A stretch of 64,000 bases of DNA from Blautia sp. AF19-10LB (GCF_003461245.1 NZ_QTWS01000019.1:16881-80880); one strand, 5' to 3'; positions 1-9,053 are shown, counted from the first letter of the stretch. The notes: generated from the letters alone by a model not told the origin. Numbers and translations are program-made.

Positions 1-2
1 GG

Positions 3-113
3 TATTCCGATGTGAAGATTATGGCAATCACTCATGACGATGCTATGAAAGCGAGATTTGGCCAGGCTGTGACAGTAATTAAAACAGATGATGGCTCAAA
101 AGTAATCTACTAA
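3..113 (+). CDS. C-terminal end of an unidentified phage early protein (partial)
   Basis: An open frame runs in from the left edge and stops at TAA 111-113, giving 36 visible residues that end in DDGSKVIY. It sits 12 bp before the replisome organizer, so it is probably the last gene of the upstream early block, where recombination or single-strand-binding genes usually lie. Too little is present to name a family. Confidence 0.6.
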   Translation, partial: YSDVKIMAITHDDAMKARFGQAVTVIKTDDGSKVIY

Positions 114-125
114 GCGGAGGAACTT

Positions 126-953
126 ATGGCGAAAAGATATTATTGGTTAAAGCTTCCTGACGGATTTTTCCGTCAGAAGGCCATCAAAAAACTTCGGAAG
201 ATTGCCGGAGGAGACACCTACACAATTATTTACCTAAAAATGCTTCTTGTTGCAATGAAGCAGGATGGAAGACTTTACTTCGAGGGAGTAGAAGCAACAT
301 TCTATGACGAGCTTGCTCTGGACCTGGACGAAGAAGTCGAAAATGTCAGAGTGACGGTTATGTTTTTGATTCAGCAGGACCTCATGCAGCTGATTGACGA
401 AACCGAATATTCGCTGTCAGAATGCGCTAAAATGACTGGTTCTGAGAGCGCAAGCGCAGCTCGTGTAAGGAAATATAGAAGCAAAGAAGCGTTACAATGT
501 AACACTGATGTAACGGGCTGTAACGAAGTGAAACAAATCTGTAACGGAGAGATAGAGATAGAGAAAGAGATAGAGTTAGATAAAGAGAAAGATAATAAAA
601 ACATTAGCTTGGAGCTTAAAGACTCCAAGCAGAACACGTTCATCTCTCTTCCGTTGGTTACAGGATCCGGAAACTATGATGTGACATTTGATTATCTCAA
701 TTCACTGAGAGAACTGTTTCCGGCACTGGATGTTGAACAGGAGTTTAGATCAATGGCAGCATGGCTTGACAGTCACCCTCGTAATCGTAAGACACCTAGA
801 GGAATCAAGAGATTTATCACTGGTTGGTTAGAACGTTCACAGAATTCAATGCCGGCATCCAGAACACCGCAAGCACCTGCAGCTACAAAGAACATGTCAA
901 CGAATCAGTATATGGAGGCAACGGCCGGCTGGTGCGAAGGGATGGGTGATTGA
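126..953 (+). CDS. Phage replisome organizer, N-terminal domain protein
   Basis: A 275-residue protein. The first 120 or so residues (YYWLKLPDGFF near the start, then AIKKLRKIAGGDTYTIIYLKML) match the winged-helix N-terminal domain of phage replisome organizers, which bind the origin and begin loading of the replicative helicase. The middle (about 150-175) is a low-complexity charged linker rich in E, K and I. The C-terminal third resembles a DnaD-like tail. The start has AGCGGAGG 6 bp upstream. It overlaps the next gene, a helicase loader, by 8 bp, which is the classic phage initiation pair. Confidence 0.85.
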   Translation: MAKRYYWLKLPDGFFRQKAIKKLRKIAGGDTYTIIYLKMLLVAMKQDGRLYFEGVEATFYDELALDLDEEVENVRVTVMFLIQQDLMQLIDETEYSLSECAKMTGSESASAARVRKYRSKEALQCNTDVTGCNEVKQICNGEIEIEKEIELDKEKDNKNISLELKDSKQNTFISLPLVTGSGNYDVTFDYLNSLRELFPALDVEQEFRSMAAWLDSHPRNRKTPRGIKRFITGWLERSQNSMPASRTPQAPAATKNMSTNQYMEATAGWCEGMGD

Positions 954-1572
954 AGTGACACCTCAAGAATTTGATTTTATCAGAGCTTCAATCAAAAGTG
1001 CCTATCCAACATTTAATGTCATGCCAGACCAATACAGCATCAGAATGTGGTACCGCATGCTTGGAGATCTGGACTATAAGCTTTGCGAAACAGCATTGAT
1101 GGAACTGTTTGCCACTCATACATACCCGCCGCAGATATCTGAGATACGGGAGAAATGTGCAGAATACACAGTTCCACACCTCAAAGACCAGGGAGAAGCC
1201 TGGGGAGAAGTCCAGAAGGCCATCAGCCAGTATGGATATTACAGGCAGGAAGAGGCACTGGAAAGCCTGACACCAATAGTCAGAGAGGCGGTAAAGCGGC
1301 TTGGCTTCCGGGAGATATGCCTTGATGAGAACCAGGATGCTGTCCGAGCGCATTTCTTCAAGATATATTCAACCCTGATCGAGCGCAAGACGAATGATGC
1401 AAAGCTTCCTCCGAGTATTCTGGAAGCGAAAAATAAATATATTGCACAGCTTACCACACACGAAAATGCGGCAATAGAACAACAGCACCGGGACCAGATA
1501 GCAGAAGAACCAGAACGTGCGACACCAGAGTATATAGATATGCTAATGCGGGAACACGGATTCAAGAGGTGA
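946..1572 (+). CDS. Replicative helicase loader/inhibitor (phage G40P-loader type)
   Basis: A 208-residue protein starting at GTG 946, inside the end of the replisome organizer. Residues 20-70 carry the helical pattern of the 'loader and inhibitor of phage G40P' family: FNVMPDQ, MWYRMLGDLDY and then TYPPQISEIRE. These proteins bind a hexameric DnaB-type helicase and deliver it to the origin. The rest is charged and helical. No phage helicase is seen in the window, so the host helicase is probably the partner, or a phage one lies to the left. Translation is coupled to the upstream gene. Confidence 0.75.
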   Translation: MIEVTPQEFDFIRASIKSAYPTFNVMPDQYSIRMWYRMLGDLDYKLCETALMELFATHTYPPQISEIREKCAEYTVPHLKDQGEAWGEVQKAISQYGYYRQEEALESLTPIVREAVKRLGFREICLDENQDAVRAHFFKIYSTLIERKTNDAKLPPSILEAKNKYIAQLTTHENAAIEQQHRDQIAEEPERATPEYIDMLMREHGFKR

Positions 1573-1576
1573 CAGC

Positions 1577-2410
1577 ATGGAGCAGATAGAGAAAATACAG
1601 GGAACAGAGAAAGAATTCATAAAAGTCTTTCAAGAGCTGTGTTACAGCCGGAGTTCATGGCAGGTGTGGGCCGATCTAATGGCGGCAATGGCTTGCACAC
1701 TGGCGAATTCGGTTGATAAGACGGAACCGAGATACACTGCAAGAGAGAAAGAATATGCAGAGTGCATCAAACGCCTTGGCGGGGTAGAGAAGCCGGCCAA
1801 ATGCTTTGCGATTGTGGTTGAGGCACTGGAACGCAATCCAGATCAGGACTTTCTTGGAAAACTGTACATGAGCCTTGAGCTAGGGAACCACTGGAAAGGG
1901 CAGTTTTTTACACCATACAATGTCTGTGAATGTATGGCAAGCATAACAATCAATGACAATGTACAGACATTGGAAAAACAGGAATGGATATCTGTCAATG
2001 ATCCGGCGTGTGGAGCAGGAGCAACTCTTGTAGCAGCGGCAAACATATTCCACAGAAAAAAGATAAATTATCAGACACGGATTTTGTTCACCGCCAATGA
2101 CATAGACAGGGTAGTTGCCCAGATGTGTTACATACAGCTTTCGCTTCTTGGGTGCGCAGGCTGGGTGGCTGTTGCAAATACGATATCCAATCCGGTGTGC
2201 GGAGATCCACTGATGCCGGTTGAAAAGCCGGGACAGGAATTCTGGTACACACCGTTTTATTTCAGGGGAGAATGGAACTGTAGACGGCAGATTCAGATAT
2301 TTAAAGAAATGTGCGGTTCATGGATAACTCCGATGGAAGAACGCAACCCTGGGAAGATTACTTTTTATTTTGATTTCGAGAAAGGAGATTACAAATGTCA
2401 GAACAGTTAA
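1577..2410 (+). CDS. N6-adenine DNA methylase-like protein, probably catalytically degenerate
   Basis: A 277-residue protein with the SAM-binding motif of N6 methylases (NDPACGAGATLVAAAN, about residue 140) preceded by GQFFTP, as in type I M subunits, and followed by an acidic strand (TANDIDRVVAQM). The catalytic [DN]PP[YF] motif expected 50-60 residues later is not visible. The corresponding stretch reads VANTISNPVCGDP. At 277 residues it is short for a full M subunit and no specificity subunit is nearby. It may bind SAM without methylating, or use a divergent motif. It overlaps the PcfK-like gene by 16 bp. Confidence 0.7.
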   Translation: MEQIEKIQGTEKEFIKVFQELCYSRSSWQVWADLMAAMACTLANSVDKTEPRYTAREKEYAECIKRLGGVEKPAKCFAIVVEALERNPDQDFLGKLYMSLELGNHWKGQFFTPYNVCECMASITINDNVQTLEKQEWISVNDPACGAGATLVAAANIFHRKKINYQTRILFTANDIDRVVAQMCYIQLSLLGCAGWVAVANTISNPVCGDPLMPVEKPGQEFWYTPFYFRGEWNCRRQIQIFKEMCGSWITPMEERNPGKITFYFDFEKGDYKCQNS

Positions 2411-3162
2411 AACAGGAACTTGAAGCTGATACTGACCGTTTAGAGACGGGAACGGTTGCAGGCAGTGAAACAATAGGGGAACAGGAAGAGAAACCGACAG
2501 AGGGCAAATTAGAGGCCCAGGAAGGCGATGAATCAAAAGAAGAGGATACAGTTCCAATGGGAAAAGCCTCTCTTGCTGATGTTGTTTCCGGGATTCCAGC
2601 TCCGACAAAAGAAGAAGTTGAAGCAGCAGAAGCTGAAAATGCAAAGCCGGTAAAGCAGAAAGCCAGAGAAAAACTGGAAGCTGAAAAGAAAAAAGCAACC
2701 CAGAAGAACTTTGCGGATCCGGTCATTACTTACCTGATGAAAAGATGCGAAGAGGATCAGGGACTTGCTGAAGATGTGATGCAGGAGGGAAAGACCTGGA
2801 ACAAGTGCTTTAGTTATATCGTTGAACAGGCCAGGAAGCAGTCGAATGGCAGATCCGCTGCAGTTGAAGACCAGGTTGTATATGAATGGGCTGAGGATTA
2901 TTACCACAAATATGAAAAGCCGGAACCTGTTAAAAAGGAAAAAGGCAAAAAGCCTGTGATAACAAAAAAATCGGTTACACCTACAAAAACTACCAAAAAA
3001 ATCACAGATAATAAGAAAAAATCACAGGAAACAAAAGATAAACCTCAGATTTCTGAAAAGCCAGTGAAAAAAGATGCTGCTTCTAAGCAGCGAAAAACTG
3101 AAAAAACCAGTACCAAAAGCAGAGAACTGTCTGGACAGATGTCATTGTTCGATCTTCTGTAG
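2395..3162 (+). CDS. PcfK-like protein
   Basis: A 255-residue protein with a long acidic, low-complexity N-terminus (E/K-rich to about residue 95). A compact core follows (about 100-180: ADPVITYLMKRCEED, WNKCFSYIVEQARKQ, VVYEWAEDYYHKYEKPE) typical of PcfK-like proteins known from conjugative plasmids and Clostridia phages. The C-terminal third is lysine-rich and disordered, ending in the hydrophobic peptide SGQMSLFDLL. That tail resembles a clamp-binding QMSLFDL motif, of interest because this phage encodes its own sliding clamp. PcfK usually pairs with PcfJ, which follows 11 bp later. Confidence 0.75.
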   Translation: MSEQLKQELEADTDRLETGTVAGSETIGEQEEKPTEGKLEAQEGDESKEEDTVPMGKASLADVVSGIPAPTKEEVEAAEAENAKPVKQKAREKLEAEKKKATQKNFADPVITYLMKRCEEDQGLAEDVMQEGKTWNKCFSYIVEQARKQSNGRSAAVEDQVVYEWAEDYYHKYEKPEPVKKEKGKKPVITKKSVTPTKTTKKITDNKKKSQETKDKPQISEKPVKKDAASKQRKTEKTSTKSRELSGQMSLFDLL

Positions 3163-3173
3163 GAGGCTGTCGC

Positions 3174-5339
3174 ATGGAAAAGAGAAAATTGGCGAAGATT
3201 CCGAGAGAGGAAGCTACGGACGAAATGGTTAGGTTTTCAGAACGAGCTGCCGGTACACATATTGTAACGACCAAAGATATCGAAAAAGATCTTTTGATGG
3301 TGACATTTTATCCAACAAAGGGGCTGAAAGAAGGAAAGAGAGAAGCCCAGATTCGCACATTTCTTTCAAAAAATGACTATATAACACAGGATTTATCTAC
3401 TGAAAAGGCAAAATGGCTGATGGGTTCTTTTGAGGGACTGGAGTGCATTGATCTATACAAATATCATTGGGACAGCAAAAACAGAAAGAACATCTGGATT
3501 CCGAATATGTTTTTCTGGACAGACGCAGATCTTGAACGTATGAAAAAATTCTTCAAAGAATGGAGCACAGAGAAAGATGCAAGAGACTGGACAGCTGTGA
3601 CACGCTTTCAGGATATGGTCAAACAAAAACGTCTTGATGAAAGACATGCCAAAGAAACCAATCCAATTGATGCGCTTATGGAAACGGTCAAAGAAATCCC
3701 TGATGAATTTAAAAACTGGGTATCAGATAAGGCGATGTCATTCAGCAGATATCTGATTTACTCAACAAGATCAAAGAATGAGGCTCTGGTGTATTGCACT
3801 CATTGTAATGGGGTGACACTGGTAGACAGAACGAAAATTCGGTTAAGAAATAACGAGAAGGGGATATGCCCCCTTTGTGGAAGTTCGGTCACCATTAAAG
3901 CCAGAGGCAGGATGCCGGCACGCATATGTGACAGGAGGATTGTTTCATTTATTGAGCCAAGAGAAGAGGGGTTCCTGTGGCGGTATTTTACAGCATACAG
4001 AGAAGTAAAGCCGGATGGAAAGACAAATGATGGATTATTTGAGATTGTAAGGACATTTTACAAATTTGCACCGAACGGAACGCCATGCACCAGCAGTTAT
4101 GAATACAGAGAGTATAAACAGACTGGTATTGTACGGTGGTGCACAGATGAAGGATACAGAGAAAGTTCATACTGCACCTTATATCCCGGAAACCTGCCGG
4201 AAGCATGGAAAGATACTCCGATGAAATACTCGGCGTTGGAAATTTTGGCGGAGAATAGACCGAGTGAACAGATACATTATGCAAAGGCAATCAACAGATA
4301 CAGAAAGTTTCCGCAGCTTGAATGGTTTATAAAAATGGGATTGTATAAACTGGCCGCGCATCTAATCAATGAGTATCACGATGGTGCCTTTGGATATGAA
4401 AGCCGGAATGGGGTCAGGGGACTTAGAAAAAATGGAAAAACAATATTTGGAATCCTTGGCCTTACAAAGGAGAACACACGAGTACTGCAGTCTATTGATG
4501 GAAATATCGACGAGCTGAGATTATTGCAGGAAGCACAAAGTTCTGGATACAACCTGAAAGCGGAAGAATTGGAACGGTTCTATAAACTCTTTGGATGCAA
4601 TACAACGCTGATACGGAAAGAAAACAGACATTCAACGATTCATAAGATCTGCAGATATATCGAGCGCGAAGGTTCCAATTATCGAGTAGGAGAGCGTGGA
4701 GGGTGTTGGAGATATTCTTATATGCAGCGCAAAGAAAGACCGGATATCAGGGAAGAACGTTTGCAGAATTGTGCCAAGGACTGGTTGGATTATCTGGCTT
4801 GGTGTAAAGAACTGAAATATGACCTCACCAATATGTTCTTCTATTTCCCGAAGAATTTCAAAAAAGTTCATGACAGGACAGCTGCGGAATATCAGGCAGT
4901 ACAAGATAAAAAGGCCGCAGAAAAGAAACGTCGGGAAGAAGAACGGATAAAGCGAGAGGCTGAGGTCATGAAAAAACTTCTGGAGGAAATGCTCAAAGAG
5001 AATGCCGGCATAGATAACGCTTTCCTGATAAAAGGAAAAGGATTGATATTGAGAGTGCCAAGAGATGCACAGGAAATCAAGAATGAAGGAGCTGCCCTTG
5101 ACCATTGTGTTGGAGCTTACGTTGGCCGAGTGGCCAAAGGGCAGACACACATCTTCTTTGTGCGCAGAGTGGAAGAACCCGATACACCATATTTCACAAT
5201 GGAATATAACAATGGTCGCGTGATCCAGTGCAGGGGAAGTCACAACTGTGGGATGCCGGCATCGGTAAAAGCTTTCGTAGCTGCGTTTGAGAAGTTGATG
5301 AAAGAACGGGAAGAAAAGATGGAAAGGAAGTGCGGATAA
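3174..5339 (+). CDS. PcfJ-like protein
   Basis: A 721-residue protein with an RBS (GGAGG) 8 bp before the ATG. It has a four-cysteine zinc-ribbon (CTHCNGV and then CPLCGSS, about residues 209-240). The conserved C-terminal block (GAALDHCVGAYVGRVAKGQ, then FVRR and TMEYNNGRVIQCRG) is the hallmark of the PcfJ domain. A charged coiled-coil stretch lies at about 580-620. The molecular role of PcfJ is unknown. Co-occurrence with PcfK in plasmids and phages suggests a DNA-associated role, which is inference. Confidence 0.8.
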   Translation: MEKRKLAKIPREEATDEMVRFSERAAGTHIVTTKDIEKDLLMVTFYPTKGLKEGKREAQIRTFLSKNDYITQDLSTEKAKWLMGSFEGLECIDLYKYHWDSKNRKNIWIPNMFFWTDADLERMKKFFKEWSTEKDARDWTAVTRFQDMVKQKRLDERHAKETNPIDALMETVKEIPDEFKNWVSDKAMSFSRYLIYSTRSKNEALVYCTHCNGVTLVDRTKIRLRNNEKGICPLCGSSVTIKARGRMPARICDRRIVSFIEPREEGFLWRYFTAYREVKPDGKTNDGLFEIVRTFYKFAPNGTPCTSSYEYREYKQTGIVRWCTDEGYRESSYCTLYPGNLPEAWKDTPMKYSALEILAENRPSEQIHYAKAINRYRKFPQLEWFIKMGLYKLAAHLINEYHDGAFGYESRNGVRGLRKNGKTIFGILGLTKENTRVLQSIDGNIDELRLLQEAQSSGYNLKAEELERFYKLFGCNTTLIRKENRHSTIHKICRYIEREGSNYRVGERGGCWRYSYMQRKERPDIREERLQNCAKDWLDYLAWCKELKYDLTNMFFYFPKNFKKVHDRTAAEYQAVQDKKAAEKKRREEERIKREAEVMKKLLEEMLKENAGIDNAFLIKGKGLILRVPRDAQEIKNEGAALDHCVGAYVGRVAKGQTHIFFVRRVEEPDTPYFTMEYNNGRVIQCRGSHNCGMPASVKAFVAAFEKLMKEREEKMERKCG

Positions 5340-5533
5340 TGGCAAAACAGAGCATTAGAAGTATTCGAAAAGGAAGTGTTCAGTGGAACGAAGAAGACCG
5401 ATTGCAGATGGTCTCCATGCTGGCAAAAGCAGGATATGCAGTCCAGATTGTCAGAAAAGAAGTTCCCGGAGGCGAAAACAGAAAATCAGCTCAGTACGAA
5501 TACGTGATCGAGTATGGAGAGAAGGTGGAGTGA
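5339..5533 (+). CDS. Small hypothetical phage protein
   Basis: 64 residues from ATG 5339, which overlaps the PcfJ stop codon (TAATG). A GTG at 5330 is also in frame but would leave no room for the AAAGGAAG ribosome site at 5322-5329, so the ATG is preferred. The protein is basic, with an N-terminal AKQSIRSIRKG stretch and no recognised domain. Confidence 0.6.
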   Translation: MAKQSIRSIRKGSVQWNEEDRLQMVSMLAKAGYAVQIVRKEVPGGENRKSAQYEYVIEYGEKVE

Positions 5534-5769
5534 TGAAATTCATAGCACGAAAACCAGTTGTAAGAACGGAAGTTTACCGGAAATACGGATTCACATATGT
5601 GGAGCATAAGCCTTGTTATTGTCCTAGATGTAATCATGTGTTGAATGCGGGGCCGAACTTTCAACCGAAATATTGTAGCGAGTGTGGACAGAAGATTGAC
5701 TTCTCCGAAGTGAAGTGGGAAGAAGAAAAAATCCTTGAACATGCAGGAAGGAGGCTGGCCAATGAATAA
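5533..5769 (+). CDS. Zinc-ribbon protein
   Basis: 78 residues from ATG 5533, sharing one base with the previous stop codon. It has two CxxC knuckles (CPRC and CSEC, about residues 30 and 49) separated by 16 residues: a rubredoxin-like zinc ribbon. Small zinc ribbons are common in early regions of Clostridia phages and their roles are unknown. It overlaps the DUF5131 gene by 8 bp. Confidence 0.7.
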   Translation: MKFIARKPVVRTEVYRKYGFTYVEHKPCYCPRCNHVLNAGPNFQPKYCSECGQKIDFSEVKWEEEKILEHAGRRLANE

Positions 5770-6775
5770 GAGCGGTATCGAATGGTGCGATCATACATGG
5801 AATCCAATTACCGGTTGTCGGCATGGTTGTTCTTACTGCTACGCTGACAAGATGTCACTCCGTTTTTGTGGAAACATGAAAAGAAATATGGTCCAGACAG
5901 ACCAATATCGAATGGAGGGAGATCTGTTTGTCCTGGATGAACCGTTCATGAATGAGGATGGAAAGCCTGTCATATATCCATTTGGGTTTGAACCGACATT
6001 GCACATATACAGATATGACACACTGGACAAACTGAAACAGGGGCAAAATATATTTGTTGGAGCAATGGCAGACATATTTGGAGAGTGGATTCCTGACAGT
6101 TGGATAGAGGATGTCCTTTACGCTTGTGCAAAACATCCTCAGCACAATTACTTGTTTCTCACAAAGAATCCGAAAAGGTGCACCCAGTACGGTGTGCCTT
6201 CTGGGAAAGGGAATATGTGGTACGGAACAACTGTGACGAATAGTGAGGACATGGAACGGATATACCAGCTTCCAAGCCTGTTAAACACTTTCGCCAGTAT
6301 AGAGCCATTGCTCGAAGATATAGATGAAAACATTTCCGCACTGAAATATTTGAACTGGATAATCATCGGTGCCGAGACAGGACACAGGAAAGAGAAAGTG
6401 ATTCCTGAATTCGAATGGATCAAGAGAATCGTTGTAGAAGCTGATTACAACGGGATACCGGTATTTATGAAAGACAGTCTGATTCCGATTGTTGGTGAGA
6501 AGAATATGCGCAGGGATTATCCGAAGGAGCTGCAGATTCGTAAAAGGAGCGAGAAAGTCAATAAAAAACTCAGCGGTAACTGCATGTTGTGTGGAAAGAC
6601 AGAAGATAAAAACAAGATGGTTACCTTGACAGCAAGAGCAGTCAGGGGCGGTAGAGCGGCATCGTTTGGCCATATGTGTCATTCCTGCTTTGCAAAATGG
6701 CTGACTGGTCATAATATACCGGTGCCGGACCTGGAAAATAAAAAGGAGATTGAAGATGGCAAAGAGAAGCTGTAG
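5762..6775 (+). CDS. Phage Gp37/Gp68 family protein (DUF5131), radical-SAM-like
   Basis: 337 residues from ATG 5762, chosen because it follows GGAGG and removes nine residues of unrelated overlap. The N-terminus (IEWCDHTWNPITGC) and the CRHGCSYC cluster (Cx3Cx2C, about residues 22-30) are diagnostic for the Gp37/Gp68 family, which resembles radical-SAM enzymes. Further conserved segments: FVGAMADIFGEW, FLTKNPKR, NWIIIGAETG. The C-terminus adds a CxxC pair and a CHSCF motif, probably a second metal site. Function is unknown in phages; an iron-sulfur/SAM reaction is inferred from the cysteine pattern only. Confidence 0.8.
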   Translation: MNKSGIEWCDHTWNPITGCRHGCSYCYADKMSLRFCGNMKRNMVQTDQYRMEGDLFVLDEPFMNEDGKPVIYPFGFEPTLHIYRYDTLDKLKQGQNIFVGAMADIFGEWIPDSWIEDVLYACAKHPQHNYLFLTKNPKRCTQYGVPSGKGNMWYGTTVTNSEDMERIYQLPSLLNTFASIEPLLEDIDENISALKYLNWIIIGAETGHRKEKVIPEFEWIKRIVVEADYNGIPVFMKDSLIPIVGEKNMRRDYPKELQIRKRSEKVNKKLSGNCMLCGKTEDKNKMVTLTARAVRGGRAASFGHMCHSCFAKWLTGHNIPVPDLENKKEIEDGKEKL

Positions 6776-7037
6776 AAGAACAACTGATGAAAACCTTATT
6801 CATAAAAAAGCTGTGGAAATGAGAAAGAAGACAGATGAACAGCTTGTGCATTATGTGGAGGATCGTGTGGAAAAAGCGCGAAGTGAAGGCTTTAATTGTG
6901 GAAAAGCCAGTGTTTCAAAAACCGGAGAGGGAGCAAAGGAGTTTATCGCATTCCTTCAGCTGAATAAGATTCCGGGAATTGGAGCAGTAACAATAAACAA
7001 ACTTATAAAGGTAGCGGAAGAAAATGGATACTTATAA
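6756..7037 (+). CDS. Small protein with a C-terminal helix-hairpin-helix-like segment
   Basis: 93 residues from ATG 6756, 7 bp after AAAGGAG. The N-terminal half is charged and helical. The last 30 residues (LNKIPGIGAVTINKLIKVAEENG) look like a helix-hairpin-helix or helix-turn-helix tail that could contact DNA. It lies directly before recU, overlapping it by 14 bp, which fits a recombination-associated role. The family is not recognised. Confidence 0.6.
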   Translation: MAKRSCRRTTDENLIHKKAVEMRKKTDEQLVHYVEDRVEKARSEGFNCGKASVSKTGEGAKEFIAFLQLNKIPGIGAVTINKLIKVAEENGYL

Positions 7038-7575
7038 GCGTTCGATAAGAGGTCTGCAGAGCAGATCTAACGGGGAACATTTTGAGGGAATGATAATTGC
7101 GGCATCCAGATTCTATGAAGAAAGAGGAATCGCAGCAGTGGATAAAACTCCGGAAGCATTTAAGGTACTGAAGGCAATGGACAGGAACAGAGGTCAGTTC
7201 ATCTGCTGCTTCACTAAACAGGCTCAGCCTGATTTCAAAGGAATTCTCATGGATTCAACCATGATCTTGTTTGATGCAAAACATACGGACAAGGATAAGA
7301 TCGGCAGAGATGTAGTTACTGCTGAACAGCAGGCGTGCTTTGAACGGTATATGAAGCTTGGAGCAATGTGCTTTTTGGTTGTGTCTCTGGAATTTAAAGA
7401 ATTCTACCGAGTTCCGTGGGTGGTGTTCCGGGACATGAAGAAGATTTACGGACACAAGTACATGAACCGGGAGGAGCTGGAACCTTACAGGATCAAATAT
7501 TCAAACGGAGTGGTGAAATACCTCGATGGTATTGTCCTCCGGGAAAGGAATGAAGATGAAAGTACAGAAGTATGA
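7024..7575 (+). CDS. recU: RecU-type Holliday junction resolvase
   Basis: 183 residues. The order of motifs matches RecU: a basic N-terminus (KRSIRGLQSRSNGEHFEGMI) with the conserved glutamate, QPDFKG (catalytic Asp), LFDAKHTDKDKI (D-x-K nuclease pair), QQACFERY and a C-terminal VPW. RecU cleaves four-way junctions as a dimer in Bacillota. In a phage it would resolve recombination intermediates before packaging. It overlaps the clamp gene by 20 bp. Confidence 0.85.
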   Translation: MDTYKRSIRGLQSRSNGEHFEGMIIAASRFYEERGIAAVDKTPEAFKVLKAMDRNRGQFICCFTKQAQPDFKGILMDSTMILFDAKHTDKDKIGRDVVTAEQQACFERYMKLGAMCFLVVSLEFKEFYRVPWVVFRDMKKIYGHKYMNREELEPYRIKYSNGVVKYLDGIVLRERNEDESTEV

Positions 7576-8620
7576 GATTGCCAGAGTTATTGACAAATTA
7601 AAAAGTATTGTGCAGAAGAATGACCAGTTTCCGGCACTGGGCGGGATTCTGGTAAAGGACGGGTATTTAATTGCCTCCAACTCCGAGATCACAATGAAGG
7701 TCAAATTAGAGGCCTCAGAAGGCAGTTATTTTATTATTCCAATGAAAGCCTTTGACTTGATCAAAAATCTTCCAGATGGAGAAATCGACATCAGCGCAAC
7801 TGACAAGAATGTAGTTATGATCAAGATAGGAGCAATTAAAAATAAATACCAGAGTTATCCTCCGGAAGAATTCAATTTTGATATTACAGAGGATCCGGAA
7901 GCGGATGGAGTGGAATTGAATGGCAAAAAGATCATGGAGGCTATAGGTCATGTTATTTATGCAGCAGCTGACGGCGGTGCGAATACACAGATGACCGGAA
8001 TTTATTTTGAGGGTACAGACAGCGGAGTTTCCCTTGCCGCACTGGACGGGCACGTGGTCGCAGTAGATTCTGTTAAAGCAGAAGGCGCAAAGGACATGAA
8101 ACTGATCGTGCCGAAGGCAACCGCCAAGAAGTTGATTTCCATGGGCGTGATCGACGATGTGACACTTACATACACCAAAAACAGTGCAGTATTCAAATCT
8201 GACGAATACACCATCTATACCAGATTGATCACAGGAAATTATTTTCCGTATCAGAAGATGTTTACTGATGGCGAAATCAATACATGTGCATCTCGCACGG
8301 CCCTGATCGGAGCAATGACCAGAGCAAAGATGTGTACAGAGGAAAAGCAGCCGGCAGTATTCCAGATAGAAGACGATGTGCTGAATATCAGTATTCGGGA
8401 TAAATTGGCAGATTATCAGGAACAGGTACCGCTCCAGGAAACCGTATGCAAATCCATACGGTTGGGATTTGATTCCAAACTGGTTCTTGAAACGCTGAAA
8501 GCTTTTACCTGTGACAATATTGCACTGGGCTTCACCAGCCCAAGAACACCGATGATTGTGGAAGCAGAGGACAGCGACATGAAAGCCATGGTGCTTCCGG
8601 TTGCGATAAGGGAGGCATAA
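7556..8620 (+). CDS. dnaN: DNA polymerase III beta subunit (sliding clamp)
   Basis: 354 residues from ATG 7556, 7 bp after GGGAAAGG (an ATG at 7550 is a near alternative). Three clamp-fold repeats are traceable: an N-terminal domain with LKSIVQKNDQFPALGGILV, a middle domain with TGIYFEG and LAALDGHVVAVDS, and a C-terminal domain ending in the typical MKAMVLPV strand. The full length fits a bacterial beta clamp. A phage-borne clamp suggests the phage partly assembles its own replisome. The PcfK-like protein upstream ends in a possible clamp-binding peptide (QMSLFDL). Confidence 0.85.
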   Translation: MKVQKYEIARVIDKLKSIVQKNDQFPALGGILVKDGYLIASNSEITMKVKLEASEGSYFIIPMKAFDLIKNLPDGEIDISATDKNVVMIKIGAIKNKYQSYPPEEFNFDITEDPEADGVELNGKKIMEAIGHVIYAAADGGANTQMTGIYFEGTDSGVSLAALDGHVVAVDSVKAEGAKDMKLIVPKATAKKLISMGVIDDVTLTYTKNSAVFKSDEYTIYTRLITGNYFPYQKMFTDGEINTCASRTALIGAMTRAKMCTEEKQPAVFQIEDDVLNISIRDKLADYQEQVPLQETVCKSIRLGFDSKLVLETLKAFTCDNIALGFTSPRTPMIVEAEDSDMKAMVLPVAIREA

Positions 8621-8622
8621 AC

Positions 8623-8826
8623 ATGATTGAGATCATATCAGTAAAAGATATCAAAGACGCAACACCAGAGGAACTTGCAAATCTTCGCCGGAAGGGACTT
8701 CTTCCGGCAGAAGAAACCAGAAGAATATCTGGAAGACCTCTCAGTTCGTATGAGCGAACCAGAGCACAGGTGGCTGCTACCGGGAATAGATGGGCTATGG
8801 AGAACTTTATTGCCACACATAACTGA
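8623..8826 (+). CDS. Small hypothetical phage protein
   Basis: 67 residues, starting 3 bp after the clamp gene and clearly part of the same operon. It has a helical N-terminus (DIKDATPEELANLRRKGLLP) followed by a basic SSYERTRAQVAATGNRW segment. No family is recognised. Confidence 0.6.
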   Translation: MIEIISVKDIKDATPEELANLRRKGLLPAEETRRISGRPLSSYERTRAQVAATGNRWAMENFIATHN

Positions 8827-8841
8827 AAGGGGATGAAATAA

Positions 8842-9048
8842 ATGAATTTGTATAGATATTATCAGCATGATGGATTCCGATGCGAAACTACAGTCGGAAT
8901 TGTTAAAGCAAAAAACATGCAAGAGGCTGAAAAAATCGTAAAAAACCATTACGAAAAAGCATATCGAGGAGAATTCCAGCGCGATGGTTGGAAGCTGGAA
9001 GAAGTTGAGTTTTCTGATGATGGGTGCAGCGAAATTTATTACGGGTGA
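8842..9048 (+). CDS. Small hypothetical phage protein
   Basis: 68 residues with AAAGGGG upstream. It is a compact alpha/beta-type sequence (NLYRYYQ at the start, EAEKIVKNHYEKAY in the middle, acidic end). No recognised domain. It begins a run of small co-directional accessory genes. Confidence 0.6.
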   Translation: MNLYRYYQHDGFRCETTVGIVKAKNMQEAEKIVKNHYEKAYRGEFQRDGWKLEEVEFSDDGCSEIYYG

Positions 9049-9053
9049 TTAAT

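Noticed and set aside
5330..5339. GTG 5330 as start of the small gene after PcfJ
   Set aside because: It would begin one base after the AAAGGAAG ribosome site; ATG 5339 has normal spacing.
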